A DNA stretch of 64,000 bases from NCBI RefSeq assembly GCF_000614125.1, contig NZ_BAKJ01000003.1:1-64000 (forward strand). Reading direction: 5' to 3'. Below, one piece after another: positions 35,561 to 44,782 of this stretch. Source of the DNA: Bacteroides rodentium JCM 16496. GTDB lineage: Bacteria; Bacteroidota; Bacteroidia; Bacteroidales; Bacteroidaceae. Every line of letters begins with the position of its first letter. The first letter of the stretch is position 1. The notes under the pieces were generated by a model. It saw only the letters and a program-made list of their open reading frames with translations. It was not told the DNA's origin and searched no databases. A program made the position numbers and the translations under genes.

Positions 35561-36106
35561 TCACTCTGCCGGAGCGTCGTCTTTCTTGCGTCTCATCACG
35601 AACAAGGCGGTGGGGAAAGCCAGTATCGACCCCCAAAACACATTAGACGATATCATCTGTAGCGTAATGTCGATAGGGCTGAGCAGTCGGGCTGTCTCCA
35701 GAGCTTCCTGATAGGTGGCGATGTACGAATCCATTCCCGGCATGTTGCTTTGGGCAAGCGTGTCTACCATCGTTTCGCACGTGTTTATCACATATCCGTG
35801 GTCTATGAACCTGAAGTAGATGTAGTGTGCCACGGCGGCAAGCAGCGCGGCAAACATATACATGAAAACGGTGAATATCCATGCATGCAGGAAGCTGATG
35901 CCGCCTCCGCATACCTGATTACGATACATCCGTGCATAATAATATCCCATAAAAGGTACGCATAGCGTGAGTCCCATGAAAAGGAAAAGTAAAAAAGGAA
36001 CCGACAGTCCCACCGGAAAGAGTATGAACTTCAATATCCAAAAACCTCCCATATAGGTACCGAACAGCATTGCGTATCGTTGCATGTAACCTCTATTTTC
36101 TGCCAT
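35561..36106 (-). CDS. DUF4199 membrane protein
   Basis: About 181 residues starting MAENRGYMQRYAMLFGTYMG (36106), preferred over the upstream ATG at 36136. It has four to five hydrophobic helices (FWILKFILFPVGLSVPFLLF; FTVFMYMFAALLAAVAHYIY; FWGSILAFPTALFVMRRKK). The DUF4199 family is common in Bacteroidetes and of unknown function. It precedes the glycosyltransferase and is probably in its operon. Confidence 0.75.
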   Translation of the reverse strand: MAENRGYMQRYAMLFGTYMGGFWILKFILFPVGLSVPFLLFLFMGLTLCVPFMGYYYARMYRNQVCGGGISFLHAWIFTVFMYMFAALLAAVAHYIYFRFIDHGYVINTCETMVDTLAQSNMPGMDSYIATYQEALETARLLSPIDITLQMISSNVFWGSILAFPTALFVMRRKKDDAPAE

Positions 36107-36215
36107 CTTTCTTAGAAATAATGTGCAAAGGTACAAATATAGTTGGATTCAAGGGCAAGCCGATGTGTAGATTTTAATTTTTAATTCTTTAATTTTTCAT
36201 TATTAATTAAAAAAG

Positions 36216-36244
36216 AAAAGGTGATACATTTCGTATCACCTTTT
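36216..36244 (-). terminator. Terminator between tRNA-Thr and the DUF4199 gene
   Basis: AAAAGGTGATAC (36216-36227) pairs perfectly with GTATCACCTTTT (36233-36244). On the minus strand TTTTCTTTTTT follows. It ends the tRNA/SRP transcript. Confidence 0.75.
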
Positions 36245-36253
36245 CTTTTTCTG

Positions 36254-36327
36254 AGCCTCTTGTCGGATTCGAACCAACGACCCCGAGATTACAAATCACG
36301 TGCTCTGGCCAACTGAGCTAAAGAGGC
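36254..36327 (-). tRNA. tRNA-Thr (anticodon TGT)
   Basis: On the minus strand GCCTCTTTAGCTCAGTTGGC begins the tRNA. The D stem GCTC/GAGC, anticodon loop TTTGTAA, T stem GTTGG/CCGAC with loop TTCGAAT, and acceptor AAGAGGC complete the cloverleaf, 74 bases including the discriminator. Anticodon TGT reads Thr codons ACA/ACG. CCA is not encoded. Confidence 0.92.
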
Positions 36328-36331
36328 GGGT

Positions 36332-36427
36332 GGGTAAGCTTGCTATATCGCGCCGCTACAACCAACTACCTTTGCTGCGATCAAGCCCTGGAGGATTCGA
36401 AGGGAGCTGGCCGTATAGGACTTACCC
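36332..36427 (-). ncRNA. ffs: Small signal recognition particle RNA
   Basis: The ends GGGTAAG (36332-36338) and CTTACCC (36421-36427) pair. The minus strand contains CCAGGGCTTGATCGCAGCAA then AGGTAG, resembling the conserved helix-8 core of bacterial small SRP RNA. The length of 96 bases fits 4.5S RNA. A TACCTTTG promoter precedes it and tRNA-Thr follows by four bases. It binds Ffh for membrane-protein targeting. Confidence 0.7.
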
Positions 36428-36445
36428 GTTTTCGTTTTGCGGTTG

Positions 36446-36453
36446 CAAAGGTA
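36446..36453 (-). promoter_or_regulatory. -7 box for the SRP RNA and tRNA-Thr
   Basis: On the minus strand TACCTTTG matches TAnnTTTG exactly and lies 18 bases before the RNA 5' end. Confidence 0.6.
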
Positions 36454-36756
36454 GACATTATTTTGAAATCTGCAATAGCTTGTGGCGATTTTTTTATTTG
36501 TTTTTTTTAGATTCCTTATTCTACCCCCTCTTCATGGCCTCCTTATATAGATACTTTGGAGGGGAGGTACGGATTCTTTTCGGCATTACGGTGGACAAAT
36601 ACTTCTTAGTATAGCGGAATCTAAAGTATAGTGATGCAAAAGATTGCCATTTGAGAAGAAAATAATAATCGGGGACGAAAAAACTGATAGGCTATTGTGC
36701 GCTACCTTGAAAATAAGCATTATTTTTGTGCAACTAACTATATAGTCATTATACGC

Positions 36757-39648
36757 ATGAACAAACACATATTGTCATTCTACCTTTTTTTCTGCCTTTT
36801 TCTTTTTCCCCCTTTGGTCGAAGCAATTGCCGGCTGGAATAGCTTTATCGTCAATTTTGATAAAAGCGTTTATGGCAAGGGAACCCAGACTTGGCAGATA
36901 GCACCCTATGATGACAAGTGGGTATATTTCGCCAACAAGAACGGTATGGTGCAATTTGATGGCAATGTCTGGAACGTGTTTCCATTGAACAATGCTTCCG
37001 ATGTGCGTTCCGTTCTGGCTTCTGCCACCCAAAAAAGAATTTATGTGGGAGGCATCAATGAGTTCGGCTATTATGAACCGGATGCGGACGGTTCTTTGGC
37101 CTATCATTGCCTGTCCGATACTTTGGAGAGCTCCGTTCGTTTTCTTGGAAACGTGTGGGGCATCCATGAGACTGACAATATCTTGTATTTCCAAGGGGAC
37201 GGGTGCGTGGTGAAGTACCTGAACGGAAAATATACCGCCATTGAAATGAATGCCAAGATAGACTGTTCCAATATGGTCAATGGTATTCTTTACATCGGTA
37301 CGGACAGAGGTGTATGGCTTTTGGTTGGAAACACTTTTTTCCCTCTTCAGGGGGCCGATGCGTTAGCTTCCAAACGTATCCGTGGCATTATACCTTATAA
37401 GAAAGGTGTTCTGGTGGTGACTGCATACAACGGACTTTACTATTGTGACGGGCGTACGATGGAACCATTTATCACCGGTGCCGAAGAGTTTATGCGTGAG
37501 AATGAAGTCTTTTGTGTGGCCCAAAAGGACGATAAGATTGCCTTGGGAACCATTCATAAAGGATTGGTACTGGTGGATTGCAGCACCATGCAACTGAAAT
37601 ATTTCAATGAGAACAACGGTTTGCGTAACAATACGGTGCTTTCTGTCTCCTTCGATACGACCGGAAACCTCTGGGCCGGTCTGGATAGCGGCATTGACTA
37701 CGTCTGTCTGAGTTCTCCTTTTACGAATCTCTATTCCTATCCTTATTCCTACGGCACGGGATATACGGCGGCGGTAGAAGGCGGCTATCTTTATTTAGGT
37801 ACCAATCGGGGTTTGTATTACACCTCTTATCCGGTACAGATGAACGGCGATTTGCCGGATGTCCGTCCGATGCCCCAATCCAGCGGACAGGTCTGGAACC
37901 TTTGCCGTATAGGTGATGAACTCTTCTGTCTGCACGACCGTGGTATTTTCCTTATCAATGGTACTTCCGTAAAACGCGTGACGGATATTGCCGGTGCCTG
38001 GTGTTGCCAACTTGTGGCAGGACGTACGGACCTTATGTATGTCGGGGTATATAGCGGTATTTATTTGGTTGGGAAAAAGAATGGAGAATGGCAGGTGGTT
38101 GGCAAGATTGAGGGTGTGAACGATTCTTGCCGTCTTTTTGAGCAGGAAAGCGATAAGGTGATTTGGGTGTACAATACAGACCACGTTACCCGTGTGGATT
38201 TGGATAATGATTTGACAAAAGCTGTCCGTATAAAGGAATATAGCGCGAAGGATGGTTTTCCGGTAGGACGTGATATGTATATAGCGAAGATAGAAGACCG
38301 AGTGTATTTTGCCACTCCCCGGGGAATCTATAAGCATAATCCTCATAAAGATGTCATGGAGCCTTGTCCGGATATGAACAACCTTTTGAATGGCACCGCG
38401 GCCTATTCGCGTGTCTTGGAGTATCACGATAAGCTGATTAGTTTGAGCCCTCACGAAATCTGTATTGCCAATCTGGGTACCTATAAGCGGGGGGCGAATA
38501 CAAGCATTAATCCCATCCAGCAATCGCTGATTGAACTGGTACCCGGTTTTGAAACGATTATTCCTCTTTCAGATTCGCTGATGGTGGTTCCTAATGAAGG
38601 AGGTTTCGCTTTATTCAGTATCCCGGCCGTAAGGGAGCGTCAGGATCGTAGCCATTCCTTATATATAAGGAACATGTATCTGTCTTATCCCAAGGATTCA
38701 TTGGTATATACCGCAAACTTTTTAGGAGAGAAGCCGGTTCCGGTGATAGCTTATTCCATGAATTCCGTTCGTTTTGACTATGCCCTTTCTTTCTTTGCGG
38801 TAGGAGATGATATCCGTTTTCAATATCGTCTGAATAAAGGGAGCTGGTCCGATTTCACAACGGTACGTACCAAGGAGTATAGCAGCTTGTCGGAAGGTGA
38901 ATATACGTTTGAAGTTAAAGCGGTCTTTCCTGACGGTACGACATCATCGGATACAATCGCTTTCCGTATACTTCCGCCGTGGTATCGTAGTGCTGCTGCA
39001 TACGTTTGTTATATCATCTTGGCTTTGCTTGCCTTATGGTATGTCTACCGCTGGGATGATGTCCGTGTAAAGCGGAAGAAACAGCAGGCGGTGGTCGAGA
39101 AGGACAAAGAGTTGCACGATATGGAAAGGGAGTACGAAGAGGAGAAAGCTCGTCAGGAAAAGCAGATTATGCAGCTGGAGAAAGAAAAATTGGAATACGA
39201 TTTGCAACATAAGAGCCAGGAAATGGCCAATCTGATGATAAACTTTGTCCGTAAGAATGAAATGCTGACTGAAATCAAGTCAGAAATACTTAAAGTATCC
39301 GCCTTGCTGAAGGGTGAGGGGGCTCGGGAAGGAAAACAGCAACTCATACTTATTAATAATAAAATAGACGGTAATATACAGAGTGATGAGGTTTTGAAGC
39401 GTATTGAAGACCAGTTCGATTTGATACATAACAATTTTATGAAACGTCTTCATGCCAAGCATCCTGAACTTTCCCACAACGAACGCATGATGTGCGCTTA
39501 TCTAAAGATGAATCTTTCCACGAAAGAAATAGCGCCTCTGTTGAACATTTCGGTTCGTGGAGTTGAAACAATCCGTTATCGTCTTCGTAAGAAGTTCGCT
39601 TTAGAGAGAGAGGATAGTTTGACGGATTATTTAAGCAATAAACTGTAG
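36757..39648 (+). CDS. SusR-like membrane regulator of the beta-glucan locus
   Basis: About 963 residues from MNKHILSFYLFFCLFLFPPL, a signal anchor; the ATG at 36697 is rejected because it would put the signal inside. Residues ~30-680 are Reg_prop beta-propeller blades (KWVYFANKNGMVQFDGNVW; KIALGTIHKGLVLVDCSTMQ), followed by a Y_Y_Y-like domain (RFQYRLNKGSWSDFTTVRT). A membrane helix AAAYVCYIILALLALWYVY, a Lys/Glu-rich coiled coil and a C-terminal LuxR-type HTH (MCAYLKMNLSTKEIAPLLNI) complete it. No histidine kinase. It should sense periplasmic glucan and activate the divergent-free PUL downstream. Confidence 0.85.
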   Translation: MNKHILSFYLFFCLFLFPPLVEAIAGWNSFIVNFDKSVYGKGTQTWQIAPYDDKWVYFANKNGMVQFDGNVWNVFPLNNASDVRSVLASATQKRIYVGGINEFGYYEPDADGSLAYHCLSDTLESSVRFLGNVWGIHETDNILYFQGDGCVVKYLNGKYTAIEMNAKIDCSNMVNGILYIGTDRGVWLLVGNTFFPLQGADALASKRIRGIIPYKKGVLVVTAYNGLYYCDGRTMEPFITGAEEFMRENEVFCVAQKDDKIALGTIHKGLVLVDCSTMQLKYFNENNGLRNNTVLSVSFDTTGNLWAGLDSGIDYVCLSSPFTNLYSYPYSYGTGYTAAVEGGYLYLGTNRGLYYTSYPVQMNGDLPDVRPMPQSSGQVWNLCRIGDELFCLHDRGIFLINGTSVKRVTDIAGAWCCQLVAGRTDLMYVGVYSGIYLVGKKNGEWQVVGKIEGVNDSCRLFEQESDKVIWVYNTDHVTRVDLDNDLTKAVRIKEYSAKDGFPVGRDMYIAKIEDRVYFATPRGIYKHNPHKDVMEPCPDMNNLLNGTAAYSRVLEYHDKLISLSPHEICIANLGTYKRGANTSINPIQQSLIELVPGFETIIPLSDSLMVVPNEGGFALFSIPAVRERQDRSHSLYIRNMYLSYPKDSLVYTANFLGEKPVPVIAYSMNSVRFDYALSFFAVGDDIRFQYRLNKGSWSDFTTVRTKEYSSLSEGEYTFEVKAVFPDGTTSSDTIAFRILPPWYRSAAAYVCYIILALLALWYVYRWDDVRVKRKKQQAVVEKDKELHDMEREYEEEKARQEKQIMQLEKEKLEYDLQHKSQEMANLMINFVRKNEMLTEIKSEILKVSALLKGEGAREGKQQLILINNKIDGNIQSDEVLKRIEDQFDLIHNNFMKRLHAKHPELSHNERMMCAYLKMNLSTKEIAPLLNISVRGVETIRYRLRKKFALEREDSLTDYLSNKL

Positions 39649-39661
39649 CCTTTAGATATTA

Positions 39662-39683
39662 ACTTCCTTTAAAAGAAGGAAGT
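39662..39683 (+). terminator. Hairpin after the regulator gene
   Basis: ACTTCCTT (39662-39669) pairs with AAGGAAGT (39676-39683). It lies 14 bp after the regulator stop, but no strong T-run follows, so termination may be partial. Confidence 0.45.
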
Positions 39684-39854
39684 GCATGGAAGGGAGGAAT
39701 GTTAAATTTCTCCCTTTTGTGTTCTATAACATATTGTGACGTAATACTTAAAAGTATATGTTAACTATTGATTATTAATAAGTTATTTGCTAATGACGTA
39801 TTGATAACGTATTTGAATTTTGTATTTGACGTATTTAAGAATGATTGTTTCTTA

Positions 39855-39884
39855 TTTGTTTTATTTGCTTTTACTCTATGTTTG
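39855..39884 (+). promoter_or_regulatory. Promoter of the SusC-SusD operon
   Basis: TTTG (39855-39858) and TATGTTTG (39877-39884) match the Bacteroides -33 TTTG and -7 TAnnTTTG elements with 18-base spacing. The start of susC is 56 bases downstream of the -7 box. Confidence 0.7.
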
Positions 39885-39939
39885 CACTGTTCGATTGAGA
39901 ACAAAACCGAGAAACGTTAATCTTAATTTAGTAAAACTT

Positions 39940-42900
39940 ATGAAAAAGTTATTATCAGTTTTATTTCTGTTAAGCTTTACCTTGGCTTCTGTATATGCCC
40001 AAAATATACAGGTAAAAGGTACAGTGGTAAGCGGTTCGGATAATGAACCGTTGCCTGGAGTAAATGTGGTAGTTAAAGGAACTACCAATGGTGGAATTAC
40101 TGATTTGGACGGTAATTTTACATTGTCGGTTCCTGCCGACGCAACACTTTCTATTACCTATATTGGTTTTAAGTCACAAGAAGTAGCGGTAAATGGAAAA
40201 AATTCCTTGAAAATAGTTCTTCAGGAAGATTCAGAAACGCTGGACGAAGTAGTAGTGGTGGGGTATGGTGTTCAGAAAAAAAGTGTGGTAACAGCATCTA
40301 TTGCCAAAGTTAGTAGTGAGGATTTGGAAAACAAATCTCCGGTGCGTATGGATAATGCATTGAAAGGTTTGGCTGCAGGTGTGGATGTAACTTCAGCTTC
40401 TGGTCAGCCGGGTGATTCTCCTCGTGTACGTGTACGTGGTATTGGTACTATCAACAATAGTGATCCGCTCTACATTGTAGACGGTATGCCTATTGGGGGT
40501 GGTCTTGATTTTGTAAATCCTAATGATATCGAGTCTATCGAAGTGTTGAAAGATGCTGCTTCTGGTGCTATCTATGGTGCGCGTGCTGCTAATGGCGTTA
40601 TTCTAGTAACTACCAAAAAAGGTAAGATGGGTAAGGCACAAATTAATTACAATTTTTCTTATGGCTGGCAGAGTGCATGGAAGAGACGTGATGTGACTAG
40701 TGCGACAGACTATGCTATCCTTCAGAATGAAGCCAATGTGAATGGTGGTCAGGCTCCAATTTATGCAGATCCTTATAATTTGATTGATGCTAATGGAAAT
40801 TCTATCAAAGGGTTTGGTACTGATTGGCAAGATCTTGTTTTCTATGACAATGCTCCGGTAGTGAATCATGATGTGACAGTTAGTGGTGCATCAGAAAAAG
40901 TAAATTATTATTTGTCTTTGGGGTATTATTCACAAGATGGTATTGTTGGTGGTAATCACGGACATTCTAATTATGACCGTTTGACTATTCGTTCCAATAC
41001 TCAATATAATCTAATTGATGCATCTAAAGAACGCGGTTTCCTTAATAAATTGGATTTAGGTGTAAATTTGGCTTATATGCGTACGCATTCAACAGGTGTT
41101 GGTACTAACTCTGAATTCGGTTCAATTTTGGGATCGGCTCTTTATCTGTCTCCTATTTTGACCCCTACATTGACTGGTGATGCAGCTGAAAAGATGATTG
41201 AAACTTATAAAGATTTTGATTTGCCTCGTGATGCAAATGGTGATCCTTATACAGTACCTGGCTATGGAGGAGCTTATCAGGAAATGAATAATCCGCTGGC
41301 TATGATGACATTGACTCCTACAAAGAATTGGTCGCATAAGTTTGTTCCAAAGTTTTCTATTGATCTTCAATTGTGGGATAATTTGAAGTATCACTTCAAT
41401 TATAGTGCTGATATGGGATTTTGGGGTAATGAAGGGGCTACTAAGAGCAAGTATTATCTCTCAGCTAATAATAAGGCAACACATACTAATGCATCTTCAT
41501 TCAAGGCACAGAATGTGACATGGCAGATTGAAAACACATTAACTTATGACAAAACTATCGGCAAACATACATTTGGTGTTGTATTAGGACAGTCTGCCCT
41601 TAAATATAAGGGAGATCAACTTGGTGGTAACCGTTGGAATCTGGTGAATCCTAATAAACCTTCTATTGATTATGCTACAGGGAATGTTGAATATACAAAG
41701 GATGCAGATGGTAATATTACTGGTGCTACAGTTCAGTATGGCGTTTATGGAGGTCCTTATACAGAACATAGAATGTCGTCTATGTTTGCTCGTTTGAGTT
41801 ATAACTATAATGAACGCTATATGATTCAGGCTACAATCCGTCGTGATGGTTCAAGTCGTTTTGGTATTAATAATAAATATGGTACGTTCCCTTCAGTATC
41901 TGTGGGATGGAATGTGACAAATGAAGAGTTTATGGCTGATACGCGAGAATGGTTGTCTAACTTAAAGGTTCGTGCCAGTTGGGGTAAGAATGGTAATGAT
42001 AACATAGCCGAATTTGGTTATACTTCATTGACGGCCATGGGTAACAATGTCCTTTTGGGTAAAGATGCCATCAAATGGAATGGTTCTAAAGCACAACGTT
42101 TGGCAAATCCTGATTTGAAATGGGAAGAGAGTGAGCAAACCGACTTAGGTATTGATTTGGGATTCTTTAATAATGCTTTAACATTCAGTGCTGACTATTA
42201 CATAAAGAAAACCAATGGTATGATTATTACGATGCCTATCCCGAGTTATGTAGGTGAAACTAAACCTCTTGGTAACGTAGGTGATATGGAAAATAGTGGT
42301 TTTGAGTTTGAACTTGGCTATAAATGGAATATTGCTGATGCTAAATTTGCAGTAAAGGGAAATGCTACTTATCTTAAAAATGAATTGAAGAACTTGGGAA
42401 ATGATACTGGCTATATGGATTTAGATGGTATTCAAGGATTCTCTGGTGGTGGTACACGCGGTTCTAACGGACAACCTTTCCCCTATTTCTATGGTTACAA
42501 GACTGACGGTGTTTTCCAGAATATGGATGAAGTTCGTGCTTATGTTAATAAAGATGGTAAAATGATTATGCCGGATGCGGTTCCTGGTGATACACGTTTT
42601 GTGGATGTAAATGGTGATGGTAGCATCTCGGCAGATGACCGTACTAACATTGGTAATGGTACTCCGGATTGGACTTATGGTTTGAATCTTAATGCTGATT
42701 GGAAAGGCTTTGATTTTAATATTTTCTTCCAAGGTGTAGCTGGTGCTGATGTGTTTGATGGCACTTATCGTACAGATGTTGCTTCTGGTAACTATCCTTC
42801 TTGGATGTTGGGACGTTGGACTGGTGAAGGTACTTCTAATAAGTATCCTCGTCTGGCTGTCGGTAATGCAACGAACTGGATGGTATCTGATCTTTATGTT

Positions 42901-43143
42901 TGTGATGGTTCATATCTTCGTCTTAAGAATATTACTTTGGGATATACATTGCCTAAGACTCTTACTCGCAAACTTACTATTGAACGTCTGCGTGTGTATG
43001 TGCAAGCTGAAAATCTTGTGACTTGGACCAAATATTGGGGATTTGATCCTGAAATTTCTTCAGGTGCAACTTCTCTTGGTGTTGACCGTGGTATTTATCC
43101 GCAGGCTCGCACATATACAGTAGGTGTAAATGTTTCTTTCTAA
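39940..43143 (+). CDS. SusC-like TonB-dependent glucan transporter
   Basis: 1,067 residues from MKKLLSVLFLLSFTLASVYA, a signal peptide; the ATG at 39820 is upstream of the promoter. The carboxypeptidase-D-like domain (IQVKGTVVSGSDNEPLPGVN; ITYIGFKSQEVAVNG) precedes a plug with VDGMPIGGG and DAASGAIYGARAANGVILVT, the SusC signature. A long 22-strand barrel ends YTVGVNVSF. It imports oligosaccharides cut at the surface, with SusD as lid. First structural gene of the beta-glucan locus. Confidence 0.95.
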   Translation: MKKLLSVLFLLSFTLASVYAQNIQVKGTVVSGSDNEPLPGVNVVVKGTTNGGITDLDGNFTLSVPADATLSITYIGFKSQEVAVNGKNSLKIVLQEDSETLDEVVVVGYGVQKKSVVTASIAKVSSEDLENKSPVRMDNALKGLAAGVDVTSASGQPGDSPRVRVRGIGTINNSDPLYIVDGMPIGGGLDFVNPNDIESIEVLKDAASGAIYGARAANGVILVTTKKGKMGKAQINYNFSYGWQSAWKRRDVTSATDYAILQNEANVNGGQAPIYADPYNLIDANGNSIKGFGTDWQDLVFYDNAPVVNHDVTVSGASEKVNYYLSLGYYSQDGIVGGNHGHSNYDRLTIRSNTQYNLIDASKERGFLNKLDLGVNLAYMRTHSTGVGTNSEFGSILGSALYLSPILTPTLTGDAAEKMIETYKDFDLPRDANGDPYTVPGYGGAYQEMNNPLAMMTLTPTKNWSHKFVPKFSIDLQLWDNLKYHFNYSADMGFWGNEGATKSKYYLSANNKATHTNASSFKAQNVTWQIENTLTYDKTIGKHTFGVVLGQSALKYKGDQLGGNRWNLVNPNKPSIDYATGNVEYTKDADGNITGATVQYGVYGGPYTEHRMSSMFARLSYNYNERYMIQATIRRDGSSRFGINNKYGTFPSVSVGWNVTNEEFMADTREWLSNLKVRASWGKNGNDNIAEFGYTSLTAMGNNVLLGKDAIKWNGSKAQRLANPDLKWEESEQTDLGIDLGFFNNALTFSADYYIKKTNGMIITMPIPSYVGETKPLGNVGDMENSGFEFELGYKWNIADAKFAVKGNATYLKNELKNLGNDTGYMDLDGIQGFSGGGTRGSNGQPFPYFYGYKTDGVFQNMDEVRAYVNKDGKMIMPDAVPGDTRFVDVNGDGSISADDRTNIGNGTPDWTYGLNLNADWKGFDFNIFFQGVAGADVFDGTYRTDVASGNYPSWMLGRWTGEGTSNKYPRLAVGNATNWMVSDLYVCDGSYLRLKNITLGYTLPKTLTRKLTIERLRVYVQAENLVTWTKYWGFDPEISSGATSLGVDRGIYPQARTYTVGVNVSF

Positions 43144-43161
43144 TCTAAAAATAAGAACTAT

Positions 43162-44751
43162 ATGAAAACAAATAAAATATTAGCAATAGGCTTACTTGCT
43201 GCCGCTACAGTGTTGACTACCGGTTGCAGTGACAGTTTTCTTGAGGTGGAAAATCCGACAGGTGAACCATTGGAAGATTATTATACTACGGATGAGCATA
43301 TTCAGGAAGCTCTGATTGCAGCTTATGACCCTCTCCATTGGCCAGATTGGGGATTGGGACAATACAATGCCTTGAATATTGACGGTGAAATTATGGGTGA
43401 TAACTTTTGGGTAGGTGGTGCAACCAAGACCGATATGCAGAATTGGCATATGTTGTTTAATTATGAGGCTAATGAAAATAATACACTTGGCTCTCTTTGG
43501 ACAGTGGACTATTCTGGTATCAAACGTTGTAATGACTTACTGAAGTATCTTGATTGGGGTACTGATGTTACTGAGGCTAATCGTAAACTCTATGAGATGC
43601 AAGCTCGTTTACTGCGTGTTTTCTATTATAACATGTTATGGCATTATTTTGGTAATGTACCTTTCTATTTGGAGAATCTTTCTGAACCTCCTTATACGGC
43701 TCCACAATATACTGCAGATCAGGTTTATGCTGAGTTGATTGCGGAACTTGAAGCTGTAATTGACTCTAAGGTGTTACCTTTGAAATATTATAAAACAATC
43801 AAAGAAGGTAAAGAAGTTGACGACGAAGGTCAGTTGGGACGTGTCACTCAAGCTATGGCTTATATGGTATATGCTGAAATGGTAATGTATCAGAATGATG
43901 AAAGTCGTTTCTCAAAAGCTTTAGGTTATATGAAGGAGCTTATTGATAGTCCTAGCTTTAGATTGAATCCTAGTTTTGCCAACATCTGGGAAACGGAAGG
44001 CGAATGGTGTGACGAATCTATCTGGGAAATTAATTATGAGCAAACTAATAACGAACGTGGCTGGGGAAGTCCGTTAGCTGTTGGTGGTACAGTGCTTCCT
44101 ACTCTGATTTCTCCTAACTCTTTCCCAGGTGATGATGGTTGGTCAAAGGGTAATGATGGCTGGGGATTTATGCCCATGCGTCTTGAAACTTATCAAATGT
44201 TTAGTGAGCAAGACAAACGTCGTGATGCAACTTGCTGGGTGATTGCCGAAGATGTAGAATATACGAAACGTTATCAAGATACTCATATTTGGTTACAAAA
44301 ATATCGTCCGTATGATAAGAACTTCAAGCAGTCTTCCGGTGACCAGAATTTGAACTATAATAACAATTATCGTTATTATCGTTATGCTGAGACATTACTA
44401 AATGCTGCAGAACTTTCTCTTCGTACAGGTGGAAGTGGTACAGGTGAGGCTAAGACATGGTTGAACGAAGTTCGCACCCGTGCCGGTTTGGCTGAACTTG
44501 CAAACGTTACGGTTGACGATGTACTTACAGAACGTCGTTTGGAATTTGTAGGTGAAGGCAAGCGGTATTTTGATTTGGTACGTGCTGAAGGAATCAGTGG
44601 AGCATCAGCCAGCAATAAGGCTACTACTGCACTGATCCCCGATCAATATGGTTACCGTACTAATTCTTGGACTGCAAAGAAGAAATATATTCCTATTGCA
44701 CAGGGAGAGTTGGATTCCGATCCGGCTTTGGTTCAAAATGCTTATAAATAG
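43162..44751 (+). CDS. SusD-like surface glycan-binding lipoprotein
   Basis: A 529-residue lipoprotein: signal KILAIGLLAAATVLTTGC with Cys-22. TPR-type helices and a RagB/SusD-type loop (LGRVTQAMAYMVYAEMVMYQ; YRYAETLLNAAELSLRTGGS) and the C-terminal pattern RRLEFVGEGKRYFDLVRAEG identify the family. It caps the SusC transporter and binds glucan. It lies 18 bases after susC. Confidence 0.93.
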   Translation: MKTNKILAIGLLAAATVLTTGCSDSFLEVENPTGEPLEDYYTTDEHIQEALIAAYDPLHWPDWGLGQYNALNIDGEIMGDNFWVGGATKTDMQNWHMLFNYEANENNTLGSLWTVDYSGIKRCNDLLKYLDWGTDVTEANRKLYEMQARLLRVFYYNMLWHYFGNVPFYLENLSEPPYTAPQYTADQVYAELIAELEAVIDSKVLPLKYYKTIKEGKEVDDEGQLGRVTQAMAYMVYAEMVMYQNDESRFSKALGYMKELIDSPSFRLNPSFANIWETEGEWCDESIWEINYEQTNNERGWGSPLAVGGTVLPTLISPNSFPGDDGWSKGNDGWGFMPMRLETYQMFSEQDKRRDATCWVIAEDVEYTKRYQDTHIWLQKYRPYDKNFKQSSGDQNLNYNNNYRYYRYAETLLNAAELSLRTGGSGTGEAKTWLNEVRTRAGLAELANVTVDDVLTERRLEFVGEGKRYFDLVRAEGISGASASNKATTALIPDQYGYRTNSWTAKKKYIPIAQGELDSDPALVQNAYK

Positions 44752-44782
44752 TTTACCATAACTCCATTAACAAATAATTGAT

